Source: a virus. From it: a stretch of DNA of 64,000 bases. A program made the position numbers and the translations under genes. The stretch is from positions 62,001 through 126,000 of IMG/VR virus record IMGVR_UViG_3300008262_000014. The stretch is one strand, 5' to 3'. Position 1 is the first letter of the stretch. Each line of letters starts with the position of its first letter. Positions 9,601 through 18,300 of this stretch are shown piece after piece. Below the pieces are notes generated by a model. It was not told where the DNA came from, searched no databases, and saw only the letters and a list, made by a program, of their open reading frames with translations.

Positions 9601-10213
9601 GATATGTTTGATTATTAAATTCAATAACATATTTTTTAAAAGATGAATAGAAATTTTTTATACTTAACTCTTCTTCAGGTGATTTAGGTGTTATTGGTTT
9701 TTTTAGTTCAATGTCAAGAGGATTAAATATCCTTGAACTTTCTACAGAAAATGATGTTATTTCTCTGTCTTTATCAAAAGTTATGTTATATAAAGTATAA
9801 GGAATAATATAATTAATTCTTTCTTTATCAATTAAAAAACCAGCAGGATATTTACTAATTATATTTTTTACAGATACCTCTAACCTTTTAGATAATGATC
9901 CATATAATGATTTACCTGCGTCATTTTTTGCACTTCTAAATCTTATTTTTTTATCCGCTTCTTTTTCTTTAGATAAATCAATACCAACATCGCTTAATTC
10001 TTTATTTTGATCAACTAATGTATCTAAAGTTAAAAATTCAGAAAAGGGACTTGTCCTAAAATTCTTACTATCTTTTTCAGGTATAATTCTATCTAAAGCA
10101 AAATTCGTATTAGTTAATTGACTAGATCCATCGGTAATTTGGACACCGACTAAACTATCACTAAATGTATCTTTTCCGCTTGACGCCTGACTTGGTACTT
10201 TATATTTTGCCAT
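3614..10213 (-). CDS. Giant baseplate-wedge/adhesin fusion protein
   Basis: A 2199-residue tail protein. The first ~500 residues look like a baseplate wedge component: DRVKKYIDNIAYMRNVSY and, near residues 440-470, RLLVNLAWIYKSKGTRASIN followed by FFLRFLGAPDPL. This resembles the conserved core of tail protein I/gp7-type wedge proteins. The middle is beta-rich with many cysteines. Three copies of a Trp-rich module occur at about 1448-1518, 1556-1631 and 1671-1741 (NG/NNRxYY ... WNSGTTRWE ... YSGNTPISS..W). Residues ~1766-1991 show repeating strands consistent with a propeller-like domain. A Thr-Pro linker (2000-2039) leads to a C-terminal domain. It may be the anchor joining wedge to receptor-binding parts; gp7 equivalence is tentative. 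Confidence 0.7.
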   Translation of the reverse strand: MAKYKVPSQASSGKDTFSDSLVGVQITDGSSQLTNTNFALDRIIPEKDSKNFRTSPFSEFLTLDTLVDQNKELSDVGIDLSKEKEADKKIRFRSAKNDAGKSLYGSLSKRLEVSVKNIISKYPAGFLIDKERINYIIPYTLYNITFDKDREITSFSVESSRIFNPLDIELKKPITPKSPEEELSIKNFYSSFKKYVIEFNNQTYQIDDYQESNNLNEIKFKIKGNPFSGLSAYSQTILVRPSNSIFEEFYNNLDEIEQQLLNRESNPKYTAYFNVLKDTIDGSSTDIVKVEVTWPTYVDGWNIKIDGIDFDFYLADLKEIGDQIDDYKSNLFIRFLTSPQLYEFDTDEKKAESVFQLYGQNFDRVKKYIDNIAYMRNVSYDGINNLPDILLKNLAENLGITTVDLFDEKKLDDIFYNRPKSNYQGQDGGKNLVEAEYEFYRRLLVNLAWIYKSKGTRASINFFLRFLGAPDPLIVVNEYIYKVVSLPNSSDLESDIYDVLQRSKVLTTGIFSPTTFSYTKESITGLTTFNRDGYPVDETTLLPRRAFDETSDIFFQKGAGWYDMTLNHRSVDILDEENSILTGRTKTLKTKSKSYTYGEDYFDVFRTLPGLDTGYGLDPAIDNVKSEFNNDNSQYILNRKNIDAYLSPSRSIDYDIWRKSRDLLLTFGTNTLYPQTGVTFAEFLDKTIHTQLKNSHVIRYKKNYIALEDVYTSYFNTIGFTPYQFIDSHEFIQKMSPYWMQVLDQLIPSSTLWTGGVLITNNFFGRPKYKYNIGCQAKTFEENLYPDFEKAISEDLETILGEEENFRGLINITGITYCPIIEIDGQVFSGSSYCILFSGATNTNNSVKLFNPAPMTGCTIIPDSGTTGIPLICDFKDHLDPDIDKAEDLWKIALSGLVENVVNKYVTGYTAGYVNYQPFLNTTGQTYTWEYKPKLKLEYFTDIDGKEKVRFTSIKYDFNDCSVEDYFLYRFDAEYKPINPTCLVADVTISSGDCPTDYCPQVDLVFSLTNGVGVQKGGDGSSFYKYTGCELLSGSSGTTSNGISFTQIDPCSIQFSAVSLGEKIQINFFDAANCETKLIVNGFQKKYEHDVDSSYYQEFVIDTYFSGTSVWLGCAPCTGLTHISSQTAVTFVDNFQNCVLIPKVSYGPSYNYGLLSNSRALRIISSFPLIQIQNGTIDYNAIMSYINVGAIEIIDVKDINIDDNLLTANYLPCSGFSNNSFKIANVNGYSFTYEYDYNKVKSIECLGSVKKSIISGLTSNGSLTVIEVLPTTKLKVYTNKIIDGKIITKTNYFFDERIPEHLQVRGEEPIDPCCPYPEDYLDNNGDYLINVDGFLIEVIAVDLNYCEPNLYYNLNFETSGRNIPVGNDLIVFNGNDTHQVLLQHKYQTHVNDFFGDDNCVQQYYTDVEDCPITPTIDEVEDDCGDLLCADICLIGTYSSTTLYTSYTYQIVGVYNNRNYYKSTDGTYDYYIIWNNGTNRWEHWENFDTTLGTSGTLYSYLNYTGNTPISSTEYQWIYNYDPELGAYVTTVKNCPDPVCFSFDPGEITCVLSTELRYPAGYHNGKYYYSLNYTNSGTGTTTCVFGAVVWNSGTTRWEYVNSYNVTNKTPGTSIGYLNYSGNTPISSTEYQWNRISLQVGLLNSSLNECPPEVCFYLTSGGTSNYIYSGFPTTHYDGKLVYYINNPSLTTTPIYVLWNSGTTRWEMWESYDYLNPSTPPSNQMYGYLINNDYYPLSDDINVWSGNTGSTLPLSGTSVIGECVIPSSIFLPQCSILINDNSNDVYYYDYSSNTKTNLGTFIFSPDIAHTSNKMWLYNSSIYEWNITLNPWSTTFNRIITLPSGINNIGAGLCAINDTKLLSTYYNSVSGLDEMIEIDISSSVATVNTVFSLAPTESIAGDIVYTTNNKVLFTVTKSGGVFLNQYDYTTGLFETSANLNTTATSPYGIFQDNGSLYVANSDGKIYNIPLTYPYTPILTQTIPSLTVYGSSQIPECCTVNLQLEPTPTPTSTSTPTPTITPTPTITPTPTITPTLTPTATPTPTYLLPVSGLIWSTTKNTSGVTGCETAEWIISPDNLCVRFNIADSFNCGGTCNITQTGTATATITVGPVDTFLNLSFSGLAELQNTDYENIAFYLDGTLIASATSQELNQGCAMGPVIENIIVPGPYLLPAGTTHTLFIDFTTDDPLFHVGSYYEICLNFTT
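4098..4215 (-). repeat. Thr-Pro codon repeat tract
   Basis: Encodes residues ~2000-2039 of the 2199-residue protein. Units such as GTAATAGTTGGTGTAGGT are repeated in tandem, and the tract matches the linker DNA of the neighbouring 325-residue gene. Confidence 0.75.
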
Positions 10214-11133
10214 TATATATCTGTAATCGTATCAAAATCTAATGCAGTATCTATATTTGTTTTCCTTTCTCTAACTTCGAATAATGTTTCATTAAATTCA
10301 TCCTTAACTTCATAGAGATTGTATTGTCTATAGATATTGTTATTATTATCATAAATTGTGTAAATACCTGGGGCAATCGCCTTAGTTTGATTACCATACA
10401 AGGCATGTGCTAAAGTATTTGCATCATGTTCAACCATTTCTATTTCTATAGTGGTTGGATTCATAAAAGTGTTTGTTAATATTATTTTTTGTGACGGACT
10501 ACCAATAAATGGAACCGTATTTGGTCTACTAGATGGTGCAGAGGATGGTGTTACAGTTAAAAACATTAAATTTGTTGCCTGATCTGTATATTGATATCTA
10601 ATCGCCTTTTGTGTTGTATTAGTTAAATTTGACACAATTGGTGTACAATAAAATGATGAAGTTACCACCCTATAAAAATTAGGAATTTTAGTGTTATCTG
10701 TTGTGTTTATGTATTCTATTCTATATCCAATTAATCCTTGAGGGGTGAATTTATTTCTATCTTCGGTTGGTACATTACTTAAATCTATAATTAATCCTCT
10801 AACAGACGGTAATGACACTAAAATTCCACAATCCGTTATTGTCGTTCTGATTTGTTTTGGTCTAATGTGTAAGGTATATATACCAAGTTCAGAAAAATCA
10901 TTTGAATTTAATTTTAGGTTATATAACCCACCTAAAATTTCATTATTTGGTGCGGTTGTGTCAGATGTCGTATTAACATTATGAAAAACCGGTGTTAAAA
11001 TATCAGCCGAATTTAACTTTTTTAGTGTTACTTCAGATGTACTTAACCTATCCTCAACATAATGATAATAAATTTCCACATCCTGTGGTGATATGTCCGA
11101 CGGTCTAATTATACCATATGATCCTACTGCCAT
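10213..11133 (-). CDS. Tail/baseplate-associated protein, unknown family
   Basis: A 306-residue protein starting MAVGSYGIIRPSDISPQDVE. It has strand-rich composition, an SAPSSRPNTVPFIGSPSQK loop, and a C-terminus (IYDNNNNIYRQYNLYEVKDE then FNETLFEVRERKT) that looks like a structural fold. Its start codon region overlaps the end of no other gene, but its stop is immediately adjacent to the start of the 2199-residue gene (shared base 10213), so the two are translationally coupled. The first ~45 residues (DVEIYYHYVEDRLSTSEVTL) resemble small virion proteins of large myoviruses, yet I cannot assign a name. Baseplate or fibre attachment is inferred from context only. Confidence 0.65.
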   Translation of the reverse strand: MAVGSYGIIRPSDISPQDVEIYYHYVEDRLSTSEVTLKKLNSADILTPVFHNVNTTSDTTAPNNEILGGLYNLKLNSNDFSELGIYTLHIRPKQIRTTITDCGILVSLPSVRGLIIDLSNVPTEDRNKFTPQGLIGYRIEYINTTDNTKIPNFYRVVTSSFYCTPIVSNLTNTTQKAIRYQYTDQATNLMFLTVTPSSAPSSRPNTVPFIGSPSQKIILTNTFMNPTTIEIEMVEHDANTLAHALYGNQTKAIAPGIYTIYDNNNNIYRQYNLYEVKDEFNETLFEVRERKTNIDTALDFDTITDI

Positions 11134-11145
11134 ATATTTTTATTT

Positions 11146-11153
11146 AATAAATA
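11146..11153 (-). promoter_or_regulatory. TATTTATT motif upstream of the 10213-11133 gene
   Basis: Gene-oriented TATTTATT in the 26-base gap between the 307-residue gene and the 306-residue gene, ending 12 bases before the ATG. Member of the TATTTATW set. Confidence 0.35.
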
Positions 11154-11159
11154 TATTTT

Positions 11160-12083
11160 TTATTGTTTTATTACATTAAAAAATCCATTTCCATAAATTT
11201 CCAATTCTCCCGTATTGTCAATTTCTGTTAATCTAAGATTATTTTCCATAACACTAAGTTTACCACGTTCAATAAAAATATCTGAATAAATTGTTGGTTC
11301 GTCTATAAAACCAAGAAAATGTTCGTTTCTTGTTAATATTTTATTAAAAACTTCTTCTTTTGTGTAACCGGTAGTATTACCCGTAATCATGGTATAACCA
11401 TCAGAATAGTCTTTATATACCAAATTGTCAATAGTATATGCACTAAAAATACCGACAGTATCTGTTCCAACGGTAACTCCACTATATAAATTTGATCCAT
11501 ATAATTTTAATTCATCAATTCTACTACCACCAATTGCAACATATTTAAATATTGTATGTCCTGTATTATTAGTATAATCTAAGTCATTTAAATAATCTTG
11601 TGAACCTAATGATGTTGTGTACGGTATCGTAAATCCACTAAATGTACCCAATGGATTGACCACTGTAAGATTTTGTGGTATTTTTACTATTTTTTTAAGT
11701 TCTTGTTTTGTCCATGGGCTATCCAATTTTATTGTTATAGTATATGAACTATATCCACTTAATGGGGTTGGGTATGTTTTAGTTGCGGTTGTTAATAAAT
11801 TATTTACATGTATTGGTAAATTATTACTTGTTCCGTCGCCCCAATTTATTGTGAACGTGGCTTCTTTTATATATCTGAATTTTTCAACAAATACGGTATT
11901 ATAAACTTGTACTGTTGATGCTGTTTGTGTATAACTAAAATTACAGAACTCTTCCACTTGTGTTATTTCACCATCAAATCCAACCATAATACCCATTTCA
12001 TCAACAGAATCATCTAAATATAATGGTATATTATAAGTTAATCCTGTATTGACTTTTAAAATACTATATTTTGTCTTTTTCAT
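11160..12083 (-). CDS. Tail protein with a PKD-like beta domain
   Basis: A 307-residue protein. Residues ~85-140 contain TFTINWGDGTSNNLPIHV followed by YTITIKL, the W/F-GDG(T/S) signature of PKD-type Ig-like domains, which are common in surface adhesins. The N-terminus (MKKTKYSILKVNTGLTYNIP) is followed by a short acidic segment, and the C-terminal part contains NKILTRNEHFLGFIDEP. It overlaps the upstream gene's stop at 12083, so translation is probably coupled. The location between fibre genes and the baseplate-associated proteins suggests a tail-attached, sugar- or surface-binding component. The PKD call rests on one motif; the rest is unrecognised. Confidence 0.65.
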   Translation of the reverse strand: MKKTKYSILKVNTGLTYNIPLYLDDSVDEMGIMVGFDGEITQVEEFCNFSYTQTASTVQVYNTVFVEKFRYIKEATFTINWGDGTSNNLPIHVNNLLTTATKTYPTPLSGYSSYTITIKLDSPWTKQELKKIVKIPQNLTVVNPLGTFSGFTIPYTTSLGSQDYLNDLDYTNNTGHTIFKYVAIGGSRIDELKLYGSNLYSGVTVGTDTVGIFSAYTIDNLVYKDYSDGYTMITGNTTGYTKEEVFNKILTRNEHFLGFIDEPTIYSDIFIERGKLSVMENNLRLTEIDNTGELEIYGNGFFNVIKQ

Positions 12084-12880
12084 TAACTTAGTGCTTGATA
12101 AAATTTTATTGGTTTATAACGTGTACCAACCTTACTTCCTGTCATTCCAGAATAACTATATACCTCATATGAATAGTCTGATTTATCTATTTCTAATTGA
12201 AAATATAAATCTCTATATTCTAAAATCTCGGTAGTAGGACTTAATGGTGAATTTGTAAAATTTAATATTTCGCCATCTTTTGCATTATAAAATCTAGCGG
12301 TAAACCAAAATGTATTTCCAGTTAATGATGTTTCCTCAAATGGTGTTTCATCTTTAAACCAAAAAAGATACATATTTTCTTTATTTCTATAATTTGAACC
12401 CGAAAAAACAGGTACTGATATGAATTTTAATAACCCCGTATAAAAATATTTTTCACCTAACGGCAATGATAAATTTTTTGAAAAAACTAATTTTCTATTT
12501 GATCTCTCAGGTCTTTCGTTGTTTGGTGTTTTATAAAATTCTAATCTAAAAAAACTTTCAGTAGATTGTTTTAAAAATTTTGCATTTTCTTGATGTGTTA
12601 TACCCACTAAACTATAATCTAAACCATTATTATATGTTGTACCAGTGGTAAAATAAAAATAAAACCATATTTCATTTTGTGTAAACGGAGTCGCACCTGT
12701 TATCGGATATTCTTTATGAATATATCTAACTGTTTCATAATTATCAATTGGATTAATGATCTTTAATAAACTTTCTCTTTCTAATTCTTGTGCATTCTCT
12801 TGCCATCCCAAATCAGTTTTGAAATCATTCTCGTTATTAATAACAATATTATTTGTCAAGTTGTTTCTTAATATTTTCAT
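12083..12880 (-). CDS. Tail-region protein, unknown family
   Basis: A 265-residue protein using the ATG at 12880 (MKILRNNLTNN); two upstream TTG codons are less likely starts. The ATG overlaps the TGA of the preceding gene by one base (TGATG), a clear coupling signal. The sequence has aromatic-rich strands (NEIWFYFYFTTGTTYNNG, GEKYFYTGLLKF, NTFWFTARFYNAKDG) and ends in a segment containing YRDLYFQLEIDKSDYSYEVY. This looks like a beta-sandwich structural protein. It sits in an uninterrupted run of late tail genes. No known family recognised. Confidence 0.65.
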   Translation of the reverse strand: MKILRNNLTNNIVINNENDFKTDLGWQENAQELERESLLKIINPIDNYETVRYIHKEYPITGATPFTQNEIWFYFYFTTGTTYNNGLDYSLVGITHQENAKFLKQSTESFFRLEFYKTPNNERPERSNRKLVFSKNLSLPLGEKYFYTGLLKFISVPVFSGSNYRNKENMYLFWFKDETPFEETSLTGNTFWFTARFYNAKDGEILNFTNSPLSPTTEILEYRDLYFQLEIDKSDYSYEVYSYSGMTGSKVGTRYKPIKFYQALS

Positions 12881-14634
12881 CAACAATCAATATTTAAATT
12901 TTTGGATTTTTTAATACCATCTTGTTTATTTGTCAAATCTTTTTCATTTAATAAATAAAAGTTAATGGTTTTTTGAATATAATGTGTGTTATTTAAAAAA
13001 GGAAAATTTGTTCCAAATCCATCAACGTCCACATATCCGTGATCATATAAATCTCTCCATTTCCATAGATTTTCGTTTTTATCGTAAATTAAATTTTCTG
13101 GTAAATTATATATATCATTTGTTTGAGATGTTTCTATATATGGTGATAATTCCCTAATTTTAACTCTATGATGTGGTTGGTATCCGATACCAACTAAATT
13201 ATTATTAGATGCTAATTTTAATGTTGTGTTTAAATTTTGTCCGTGATTAAATATGTTTAAAGGACTTGTTATTTTGTGAAACGCTTCACTAATAATTCTT
13301 TCCTTTAATTCTGTTTTATTATATTCAACAAATGCACCAGTTAAAATGGTTCCAATTGGTAATGAATTACCTCTATTAAATGTTATACCAGAATTTATAA
13401 AAGGTGTACTGGTTAATGTTGTTTCATTTGATGTTGTACCGCTAAAATGATTATCTACCCATGTATCATGAAAATGAAACCTATATCCAAGTTTGGGTGG
13501 ATAATTAAAATACCCATTATCATTTCTAAAAATTATTGTCACATATAATTCTGTAGGAGTGTAATTAAAATTATTTGTTATTCCACTTAATGTATATGGT
13601 TCCTTAAAATCAAAAAGAACCGCCTCCATTCTATTTTTCTCAACATAATAATCTATTATACCTTGTGAATTTTGAAATAATAATTTTCTTTCTTCTTCAA
13701 AAATTGGTGATTCAAATCCTGCTTTATCTAAAATATAGTTGTTTTGGTTAGTTAATGTTTTATGTTTATGTACATAATATTCAGATGTTGTTTCATCGAT
13801 TTTATTTATATTAATACATCTTTTTCCTATTATAACTCTATCTAAAATTAAAGATGGGTTAAATTGACTTCTTAAAATGTTAATAACATATTTTTCAGAA
13901 TTATACGTTTGATTACCGACAGTATTAACATAAAATGTTCTACCACTAGAAGGTACACCACTGTTTAGTGTACTTTCTAAAATTGTTAAATATTCTCCCT
14001 GTTTGATACCATGTTCAACAGGTGATGTGAATGTATAGTATTTTCCATTTATTCTCGCCCTAAATGGAATACCATCTTTTGCTTGAAATGAAAATGTACC
14101 ACCATCAGACAAAGTATATTTCATTGGATATGAAGTATCGGCACTATAAACATATGAGAGATAAAAATTCCAATTTTTATAGGGGGCATTAATTTGAGTA
14201 GTTCCTAAATGATCGGTAACACCATCAGTTAATGTTATTAATGGACTAAAATCAGATGGTGTCAAACCTGATAATGGTGTATTTTTTTCTCTTAATACAT
14301 CATTTCTTAAAAACGCAAATTCATTATAATTTATAAATCCTGTCCAATCAGAATTAGATCCATCATCTGATAATGATAAATTTCTTTGTAAAGGAGAATA
14401 TGTGGTATCGCCTGAATATGTATTTCTAAAAACCATTCTAACTTTACCAAATATTTTATAATTTTTACATTCGTTTCTTTCTTTATTAAATTGTTCTGAA
14501 ACATCCAATACAACATCTCTATCACCTTCCCTTAAAAGATTTTTAGATTCATCAAAATTTATCCTAAGAGATAAATTTTGATCTGGTGCTCTTTCATATA
14601 ATTTATTTGGTAGTACTAATATTTTCTTTTCCAT
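12880..14634 (-). CDS. Large tail/baseplate structural protein, unknown family
   Basis: A 584-residue protein starting MEKKILVLPNKLYERAPDQN. It contains Gly/Thr/Ser-rich loops typical of these tail genes (SGDTTYSP, SGVPSSGRTFYVN, SGTTSNETTLTSTP), a segment YNPTELYVTIIFRN-like with NGYFNYPPKLGYRFHFHDTW, and a C-terminus with NIDC. It begins at the stop of the 230-residue gene (TAATG overlap) and ends in a one-base overlap with the 265-residue gene, so the three are a translationally coupled set. Nothing suggests an enzyme. Likely a baseplate-to-fibre connector by position; that is an inference. Confidence 0.65.
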   Translation of the reverse strand: MEKKILVLPNKLYERAPDQNLSLRINFDESKNLLREGDRDVVLDVSEQFNKERNECKNYKIFGKVRMVFRNTYSGDTTYSPLQRNLSLSDDGSNSDWTGFINYNEFAFLRNDVLREKNTPLSGLTPSDFSPLITLTDGVTDHLGTTQINAPYKNWNFYLSYVYSADTSYPMKYTLSDGGTFSFQAKDGIPFRARINGKYYTFTSPVEHGIKQGEYLTILESTLNSGVPSSGRTFYVNTVGNQTYNSEKYVINILRSQFNPSLILDRVIIGKRCININKIDETTSEYYVHKHKTLTNQNNYILDKAGFESPIFEEERKLLFQNSQGIIDYYVEKNRMEAVLFDFKEPYTLSGITNNFNYTPTELYVTIIFRNDNGYFNYPPKLGYRFHFHDTWVDNHFSGTTSNETTLTSTPFINSGITFNRGNSLPIGTILTGAFVEYNKTELKERIISEAFHKITSPLNIFNHGQNLNTTLKLASNNNLVGIGYQPHHRVKIRELSPYIETSQTNDIYNLPENLIYDKNENLWKWRDLYDHGYVDVDGFGTNFPFLNNTHYIQKTINFYLLNEKDLTNKQDGIKKSKNLNIDC

Positions 14635-15326
14635 TATTTTTGGATATTAAATAAATAATTTCTTATAGATTTTAATAATGTATATGGTTGTTTATCACTT
14701 CTACAAATACCTTCTTCAACTGTTATTTTATTATATTCATACGCAACACCACATGTATCCCAATTAATTTCTTCACCTTCGTCTCTTCTTATAATTTCTA
14801 TAATTTGTTTTTCATCTCTAACAATACCGTTTTTACTTTTAGGTATCTTTGATATAATATTTTCACTATAACCCTTTTCTTTACATTTACATATTGTCAT
14901 TTTACCGTTTAATGAATATGATTTTTCCATTGCAGCAATTTCCATACCATCCATATATTCAGACATTTCAACAACTCTTCTATGTACAACACCACTAAAA
15001 CAAGTTGTAAACATAAATTTTGTTTCATTATTTATTATTGGTTTTAGTGCATCCATTAATTTATAAACTTTTAATTTATCATCCGTTGTCTGTACTAAAA
15101 ATTTACCAGTACCAAAACTTGTTATATTAATTTGTTTTAATTTATCAGGATATTTTTTTATAAATTTTTTAACATCTTCAATACATTTGTCAATTGAGCT
15201 ATATGGTCCAATACTATATGTTAATCTTGATAAAAGATTATATAAAAAAGATTCTTCATTATTATATAAAACATATATTATAAGATGTGTCGGTTTCCTT
15301 TTTTTAAAAATATCTAGTATGTTCAT
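14634..15326 (-). CDS. Unknown protein with possible caspase/CHAT-like fold
   Basis: A 230-residue protein that differs in composition from its structural neighbours (charged, alpha/beta-like). I start it at the ATG at 15326, just after the stop of the upstream gene; a TTG 15 bases further upstream would add five residues. Residues near 80-90 read INITSFGTGKFLV and, after a helix, KFMFTTCFSGVVHRRVV. This strand-turn-helix-strand-Cys order recalls the core of caspase-like and CHAT/DUF4347 folds, but the expected catalytic His (usually HG) is replaced by FG, so activity is doubtful. A second region holds KMTICKCKEKGYSENI. Its place in a run of tail genes gives no clear role. The fold suggestion is weak. 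Confidence 0.5.
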   Translation of the reverse strand: MNILDIFKKRKPTHLIIYVLYNNEESFLYNLLSRLTYSIGPYSSIDKCIEDVKKFIKKYPDKLKQINITSFGTGKFLVQTTDDKLKVYKLMDALKPIINNETKFMFTTCFSGVVHRRVVEMSEYMDGMEIAAMEKSYSLNGKMTICKCKEKGYSENIISKIPKSKNGIVRDEKQIIEIIRRDEGEEINWDTCGVAYEYNKITVEEGICRSDKQPYTLLKSIRNYLFNIQK

Positions 15327-15327
15327 A

Positions 15328-18300
15328 TTAAAATGGTCCAAAAAGTTCTATAAATTTATCAAAGGCGGTTTTTCCTTTTCTCAATCCAAAATAATAATGA
15401 AATGGTGTACCGATTTCCATTATATGTCTTCTTTGTCCTCCAACGGTATACTCTTTATAATTGTCATTATATTTTTTATTACCTGATCCATAATCTAAAC
15501 AATCTCTTATTGGTGGTATAACATATGGGTTAAAATAATCATCATCTGAATTAACGACAGGATTAGGGTCTGGATTTAAATTTGACTTCATTAACTGTAG
15601 TCTTTGTGAATAGATATTTGAATTATAAAATTGTTGATTTTCACTATTACCAATTGTTAAAGCTTCACCAAAACCATGTCCAAAAGTTTCCCACATGTAA
15701 TATGGTACTTTTTGTGATGTGTCACCTAGTCTTGATGGTTCATTTAAACATCTTCTAATTAATCCACCGTATCTTTCAGTAATTACTGTATCAGGATCAT
15801 CCTCACTAAAAACAAAATCTATACCTACAGCACCTCTACCATCAAAAATTGTACTATACTGTGCAGTGTAAGGTGAATCAAATTCTTCATATTCAAAAGG
15901 ATATATACCTGTTTGTGTATTAAAATTCATCAATTGTGCTATATCTCCATCAATTAACCCATATCCTCTAGCATCAAATAAGTCTTGTACGTCTAATTTT
16001 CCCCTTTCTTTTATTTCTTTTGATTGGATAACATACTCAATTAAATCGTCTAACCCTTTATATGATGTTGAACCGACACTTCTAGTTATAGAACAATTTA
16101 CATCAAGTTCAGGATCTACACATATTTCATTTATCCATGTATTTCTTGGTCCTAAATCAACAACCGCGGTTGGAAAATTTATTTCTCTTTTTGTTTTTAC
16201 TGACCCCTCATAATTATAAGTTCTTAATTGACCATAAAAACCTTTTGTTTTATTCATATAGTCAGAAGTTAAACTAGGATTAGCCGCAAGTTGGGTACCA
16301 GTTGCCGGATCATAATCATATTGTGTTTCAGAAAAAGTATAATTTGGATTATATGGTGTTGATCTATAATATAAATGAAGACCAGAAGAGTCGGTAAACT
16401 TATAAATACATTGTTTACATAATCTATCATTTTTACCTCTTTTCATAAATTGAAAAAAGTATAAAGATCCTATCAACCACGAATCGGTAAATAAATAAGA
16501 AACAACTCCACCACACATTAATTGACCAAATAGTTTTCTTCTCCTCCATGATTTTAACATACCAAAAGTCTTTCCCGCTAAAGGTACTATTGTATAAACA
16601 CCATCCCTAAATTCTGAAAATCCTGAATTTGTTCCTTGTGTTGTTAATGAATTGTCAACATAATAGGGTCCCTTTTTCTTTACTTCACCATAATATGCAC
16701 CATTTATAACACATTGTACTGAATTATTATCAAAACCACCAAATTTCATTGGCCATTTACAATGATAACTTAGAACGGCACCAACGTTATATGGTGTACC
16801 AGAAAAACAAGGATCAGGGTGTAAATTTAAAATACTTGTTGGGTAATTATTATCCCATGAATCACTTGGATAATATCCTGTAGAGTTACTACGTTGATTA
16901 TTTATCAACCATTGTCTCATGGTAGCATAATCAGGAAATCCTGCTAATGGAAAAACAAATCCCTTTAAATTCATTTTTCCTTCTCCACCATCTTCTGTCC
17001 ATTTTGTATCTATTATGAAATCATATTTATCACAACCTCTTTCAGGTGATCCCGCCGGTCTGGCATCAGGATCATTTGCTTTATTATTACAATCACCAGG
17101 AACTTCCCACATTTTTGAAATTAAAACGCAACGATGTTTATTATGTATCGTACCATTTATTGGTTGATCCATTTGTGTAGAATATTCTTCTTTTATTTCA
17201 TTAGCAATATCATCATAAAAACCACCACCTATTTTCCAATTATTTGTTGGTCCATATAATGATACATTTGGATTAAGTGAACTAGCAGGTCCATCCCAAA
17301 TTATTGGATATTTTGTTCCACATCCAATAGCAATTTGTTGAGTAGATCCATCATTAAAAATATCAATTTCAACAATATAACTTCTATTTAATTGTACACC
17401 GTTAAATGTGACACCTGTCCATGGAGCTAATTCATATCCACCACAAAATGCGGTAGAACCAGGTGTTACAGTTACACTTAAACCCGTTATTGATGGTGGT
17501 ATAGTAAATACGGTACCTTTTTTCGCGTAAAGTGTAACAAAAGTTACACCGGTTGATGGATTAGGGGCCGTTATGGTGATTGGTGGGGCTTGTTGATTGT
17601 CACAATTAGTATACCCAGTTATGTGATAATTTAACGATCCGATATGTGTAAATGTATATGTGTCACAAGGTACATTAAAATAAAGATCACCATCAAGATT
17701 GCCGTCTTGACATTTTGAAGAAGAACTTTCCGTATACGATAAACCAGTAAAGATTGGTGGTATCACCCATGATTGACTCGGTTGCCCACAAAATCTTCTA
17801 ATATAATTTGCTGGCATTTCTTCAGTAACAGAAACACCATCACAATCAGTATATGTAATTGAGTAACCGGTTAAACCAGTATTTGTAAATGTATATTCAC
17901 TACAGGGTGTTGATGATTTTCTTTTGGGTAAATATTTCTCACCAAAATTAATATTTGTTGCAATTGGTGGTCCACTAGTATAGTCTTGAGGATTTGGTGG
18001 AGTAGGTATTGTATTTGTATCTTTTAATTCATTATCTTCAGTACAATCATAACAATCGGGATATATAATTAACGGTAATTTAAATATTTGTTTAAACTGA
18101 TATTCTTTAGCCGCCTTATTTTGTTTGGCGGCGGCTTTGTTAACAACTTTGATTCCCGATAATGCATTTGCAAAACCAAATAACACTGCAGTAACAAATT
18201 CTTTAATAAAAAGATTAATAAACTTACCAATAAATTCTATATAATTTATTACTGTTATAATAAAAAATTGAAATCTATGATTTCTAACTGCATCATTAAC

